This document shows, in pieces, positions 61,105 to 64,000 of a stretch of DNA of 64,000 nucleotides; the first letter of the stretch is position 1; each line of letters begins with the position of its first letter. The notes beneath the pieces are model-generated. The model was not told where the DNA came from. It was given only the letters and a program-made list of their open reading frames with translations, and ran no database searches. Origin of the DNA: Denitrolinea sp034411715. Its GTDB lineage: Bacteria > Chloroflexota > Anaerolineae > Anaerolineales > Villigracilaceae. The position numbers and the translations under genes are program-made. The stretch covers positions 13,445 through 77,444 of the forward strand of contig DAOUMJ010000209.1 of NCBI GenBank assembly GCA_034411715.1, read 5' to 3'.

Positions 61105-61356
61105 ATGTCCGAAGTGGAAATTGGAAAAGTCACGCACTACTTCGATCACATCAGCGTGGCCGTGCTTGCGCTCACCAGTCCGCTCAAGGTGGGCGAGACG
61201 ATCCACATTCACGGTCACTCCACCGACTTCACCCAAACCGTGGCCTCGCTGCAGATCGAGCATCAGCCCGTCCAATCCGCGAAAGAGGGGGATGACGTTG
61301 CGCTCAAAGTGGAACACAAGGCGCATCCGCACGACAAGGTGTTCAGGGTCGAATAG
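61105..61356 (+). CDS. Small EF-Tu domain II-like protein
   Basis: An 83-residue beta-barrel protein: VGKVTHYFDHISVAVLALTSPLKVGETIHIHGHSTDFTQTVASLQIEHQPVQSAKEGDDVALKVEHKAHPHDKVFRV resembles domain II of translation elongation factors and is usually annotated as a translation elongation factor-like protein. No GTPase domain is attached; its task is unknown. The ATG at 61105 has AAAGGAGG 7 nt upstream. Confidence 0.82.
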   Translation: MSEVEIGKVTHYFDHISVAVLALTSPLKVGETIHIHGHSTDFTQTVASLQIEHQPVQSAKEGDDVALKVEHKAHPHDKVFRVE

Positions 61357-61364
61357 TCCGCGCC

Positions 61365-61490
61365 TGTCGCGTCCGTGCGGGAGAGAGGGGATGATTTCGC
61401 GTGCCTGTAATTCATCAACCGCTGAGTTCGCGGAGAAATCACAACGAATATTCTCTGCGCTCTCCGCGTACTCTGCGGTAAAATTAAGAT
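61365..61490. repeat. Repeat-like sequence upstream of rtcB
   Basis: gctgagttcgcggagaaatc and ctctccgcgtactctgcggt form a loose inverted repeat, the kind that is often translated as AEFAEKS...SAYSAV. No promoter is obvious. Confidence 0.5.
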
Positions 61491-63893
61491 ATGGATATCG
61501 TTACCGGTAAGATCCTCAAACGCAACGGCTGGCCCGATGGACGCATCATCGGCATCGCCAAGGACGCCGCGGCGCGCCTGCTCGAAACGGGCCTCGACCG
61601 CGACTCGGTTCTCGCGCGACTTTCGGCGGTGCGCGCCGACCCGGGCCGTTTCCTCGCCGACGCGACCCTGTCCGAGTTGGCGCGCGAATGTGTCCGCGTG
61701 AGTCAGCCCAGGGAGGAGAGTCCCGCCGAACTGCGCGGCGAGGCGATTCCCTATCCGATCTGGGGACGCGAAAATATTGACGACCAGTCCCTCGCGCAAA
61801 TGAACAACGCCATGCGACTGCCCATCACCGTGGCGGGCGCGCTCATGCCCGACGCGCACGTGGGCTACGGCCTGCCCATCGGCGGCGTGCTGGCCACCGA
61901 GAACGCCGTCATCCCGTATGCCGTGGGAGTTGATATTGCCTGTTTTTCAGGGGATACAAAAGTTCCGCTGTTGGACGGAAATGACTATACGCTCGAAGAA
62001 CTTGTAAATCGAACAGAACCGTTTTACGTTTATGCCTGCAAATCTGATGGGAAAATCGTTATTGCTCCTGCAACTGCCGTCAAAACCGCGAAAAATGCCC
62101 GACTTGTTGAAGTGACGCTTGATAATGGCGAGAAAGTTTTCTGCACTCCAGATCATGATTTTATGCTGCGCGACGGCACATATAAATCTGCATCTAATCT
62201 TGCAGAAGGCCAGTCTCTCATGCCTTTTTATACCCAAAGAGACCGGGAAGGAGATGCGAGAGTCCAACAGAACTATTCAGGCAGGTGGCATCGCGTTCAT
62301 TGGATGGTTGCGCGTTCAGGGTTGTTGGGCGAAATTCCTAAATTTCATGGACAGCGGCTTGTCATTCATCACAAGGATTTCAACGAGGCGAATAACGATC
62401 CCTCCAATCTGGAATTCATGGGGAGCAGAGACCACGCCTCTTATCACCGGTCACTGATCGAGAGAAATGCCCATTGGCAATCCGAAGAATTCGAACGCCG
62501 TCGAAAGGAAGCGTTGTCAGAAAAGGCCAAAACGCCTGATGGTTATCGTTATTTTGCAGAACGTGGAGGCAGGAATCTCAAATCGTATTGGCGAAAGGAT
62601 TATGAACGAGCAAAGGCGAACTGCGCTGGCAACGGTGAACGAGGAAAACCGTTCTTGATTGCCAGAAACAGGAGCGAAAAAGGACGCGCTCTCAGCAGGG
62701 AAATTGCGGCTCGCGTTCACGAGTGCGACATTTGCGGTGAACAAGTCAGATCGTATATCGGCCTCTACAATCACAGGAGACTGGTGCATAGCGTTATTGG
62801 AAAATTGCGAAATCACAAAGTCGTTTCGGTAAGACCAGTCAAAGAACGACGCGATGTCTATTGTCTGATTGTTCCAAAATACAACAACTTCGCGCTTTCC
62901 GCTGGAGTTTTCGTCCATAACTGCCGAATGCGGCTTTCACTTTTCGAAGTCTCCCCTCACCTGCTGGGGCAAAAACCCGCCCTGTTCGAAAACGCGCTGC
63001 TGACGCAAACCCAGTTCGGCATGGGCGGAGAGTGGAAGGGCGGCCGCCGCGCCCAGCATCGCGTATTGGACGACCCAGCCTGGGACGCGACGCGCCTGCT
63101 CCAGTTCCTCCATGACAACGCCGTCAAACAACTCGGCACCAGCGGCACGGGCAATCACTTCGTGGAATGGGGATCGTTCCGCCTGCACGAACCGCTCCAT
63201 GGATTACAACCTGGCGAATACCTCGCGCTTCTCTCCCACAGCGGTTCGCGCTCGGTGGGATTCAAGATCGCCGAACATTACAGCAAACTGGCAATGCAAA
63301 AACACCCCGATCTCGAAAAGAGTGTCCGCCATCTGGCCTGGCTCTCGCTCGACTCGGAAGAGGGGCAGGAATACTGGCTCTCGATGGAACTGGCGGGACG
63401 CTTCGCCTCGGCCAACCACTACGTGATCCATCACCGCGTCGCTGAGGCTGTTGGATTGAAAGAAGCGGCCGTGGTGGAGAACCATCACAATTTCTGTTGG
63501 AAGGAAAAACTTCCCGATGGGCGTGAAGTTCTTGTCCACCGCAAAGGCGCCACGCCCGCGGCCCTGGGCATGCTGGGAGTCATCCCCGGCTCGATGGGCG
63601 ACCCGGGCTTCCTCGTGCGCGGCCGCGGCATGGCCGAATCGCTCCTCTCCGCCGCGCACGGCGCAGGCCGACAGATGAGCCGCAAGGCCGCCATCAACTC
63701 CATCAGCAAGGCCGTGCGCGACGCGTATCTCAAGGAGCGCGGCGTCACCCTGCTCGGCGGCGGCACGGACGAGTCGCCGCAGGCCTACAAACCCATCGAG
63801 ACCGTCATCGCCGCGCAATCCGACCTGGTGGAAGTGATCGGCAAGTTCACGCCGCGCATCGTCCGCATGGCAAGTGAAGCGGGGAATTATTAA
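61491..63893 (+). CDS. rtcB: RNA-splicing ligase RtcB interrupted by an intein
   Basis: An 800-residue precursor. Residues 1-150 and 478-800 are RtcB, the GTP- and Mn-dependent ligase joining 2',3'-cyclic-phosphate or 3'-phosphate ends to 5'-OH RNA; spliced length is 473, normal for the family. Signatures are PDAHVGYGLPIGGV, GVDIA-CRMR (usually GVDIGCGM), the QLGTSGTGNHFVEW motif, LLSHSGSR and NHHNFCW. The intein sits between Ala and the metal-binding Cys of GVDIA-C. No archease gene is in view. The remaining 107 nt of the window after the stop show no gene. Confidence 0.94.
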   Translation: MDIVTGKILKRNGWPDGRIIGIAKDAAARLLETGLDRDSVLARLSAVRADPGRFLADATLSELARECVRVSQPREESPAELRGEAIPYPIWGRENIDDQSLAQMNNAMRLPITVAGALMPDAHVGYGLPIGGVLATENAVIPYAVGVDIACFSGDTKVPLLDGNDYTLEELVNRTEPFYVYACKSDGKIVIAPATAVKTAKNARLVEVTLDNGEKVFCTPDHDFMLRDGTYKSASNLAEGQSLMPFYTQRDREGDARVQQNYSGRWHRVHWMVARSGLLGEIPKFHGQRLVIHHKDFNEANNDPSNLEFMGSRDHASYHRSLIERNAHWQSEEFERRRKEALSEKAKTPDGYRYFAERGGRNLKSYWRKDYERAKANCAGNGERGKPFLIARNRSEKGRALSREIAARVHECDICGEQVRSYIGLYNHRRLVHSVIGKLRNHKVVSVRPVKERRDVYCLIVPKYNNFALSAGVFVHNCRMRLSLFEVSPHLLGQKPALFENALLTQTQFGMGGEWKGGRRAQHRVLDDPAWDATRLLQFLHDNAVKQLGTSGTGNHFVEWGSFRLHEPLHGLQPGEYLALLSHSGSRSVGFKIAEHYSKLAMQKHPDLEKSVRHLAWLSLDSEEGQEYWLSMELAGRFASANHYVIHHRVAEAVGLKEAAVVENHHNFCWKEKLPDGREVLVHRKGATPAALGMLGVIPGSMGDPGFLVRGRGMAESLLSAAHGAGRQMSRKAAINSISKAVRDAYLKERGVTLLGGGTDESPQAYKPIETVIAAQSDLVEVIGKFTPRIVRMASEAGNY
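61941..62921 (+). mobile_element. Intein with HNH endonuclease and a C2H2-like finger, within rtcB
   Basis: A 327-residue intein. Block A starts with CFSGDTKVPLLDG, block B has VFCTPDHDF (T-x-x-H), blocks F and G read YNNFALSAGVFVHN with Cys as +1 residue. Between them is an HNH-type homing endonuclease (VIHHKDFNEANNDPSNLEF, H293-H294 of the precursor) and a C-x2-C-x12-H-x4-H finger starting at C412, which may aid DNA recognition. It is AT-richer than the flanking rtcB. All splicing residues are present, so it should be active. Confidence 0.93.
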
Positions 63894-64000
63894 AATCACA
63901 GACCCTAACTCGGACGAGCCGAAACCAAAAAGGGAAAGTCGCACAAGGTATGGCTTGCCAGAGGCAAGAGAAACGGGACAAGCGCGAGGCTTTCCCAACG
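63894..64000. other. Short terminal stretch without recognisable feature
   Basis: The 107 nt after the rtcB stop contain a small cttgccagaggcaag hairpin (63954-63968) and no supported gene. Confidence 0.4.

Noticed and set aside
1..64000. tRNA or rRNA genes
   Set aside because: No cloverleaf with a TTCGA-type T-arm or rRNA core segment was recognised by eye; a covariance-model search would settle it.

Overview
The window reads as a stretch of chromosome from an anaerobic, moderately GC-rich bacterium that runs the Wood-Ljungdahl (reductive acetyl-CoA) pathway. Gene style, an ADP-glucose glycogen synthase, a Dehalococcoides-like short MetE and the abundance of short repeat families that also surface inside proteins point to Chloroflexota (Anaerolineae-like). 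That assignment is inference; no rRNA gene is present. I saw no tRNA, rRNA or CRISPR array.

Layout. 1-12.6 kb: carbonyl-branch genes, namely the 3' end of acsB carrying the tail of an intein, then two AT-richer intruders (a membrane-anchored unknown and a 1380-residue secreted PLD/beta-helix protein), a CBS protein, acsD, acsC, the corrinoid activator (RACo), a GNAT and acsE. 12.8-25.6 kb: the methylene-THF reductase/heterodisulfide-reductase-like electron machine: a double HdrA, MvhD, a giant HdrA with an NAD(P)H-oxidoreductase (GltD/NfnB-like) module inserted, a second MvhD that needs UGA read as selenocysteine, metV, metF and an HdrC-HdrB fusion. 25.6-30 kb: two ABC exporters and their MarR regulator on the minus strand. 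30-37.4 kb: a type III restriction-modification locus with a GxxExxY gene and a nucleotidyltransferase pair nested between mod and res. 37.5-51.5 kb: a TPR protein, panB, an unrecognised 420-residue protein, a lipoprotein, a nucleotidyltransferase, a core MetE, cooC with a toxin-antitoxin pair upstream, malQ, glgA, an esterase lipoprotein and a homocysteine-methyltransferase-type enzyme. 51.5-54.7 kb: hicBA and two AT-rich nuclease-like genes under near-duplicate promoter regions. 54.8-60.5 kb: an NAD-linked formate dehydrogenase (NuoEF fusion plus a selenocysteine FdhA). 60.5-64 kb: a CBS protein, a small EF-Tu-like protein and RtcB interrupted by an HNH intein.

How it fits together. Formate dehydrogenase makes formate or CO2; MetVF with the Hdr/MvhD proteins reduces methylene-THF; AcsE moves the methyl group to the corrinoid protein AcsCD, which RACo reactivates; AcsB joins methyl, CO and CoA; CooC loads nickel; the core MetE may draw methyl groups from the same corrinoid pool.

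The most notable signals are: two UGA codons that break genes but sit at catalytic or cluster cysteine positions, each followed by a bacterial SECIS-like hairpin; two inteins, each splicing directly in front of a metal-binding cysteine; and many unrelated short repeat families, six of which lie in frame inside the giant HdrA gene. The Sec and intein calls rest on alignments made by eye to paralogs in this window and to family knowledge.
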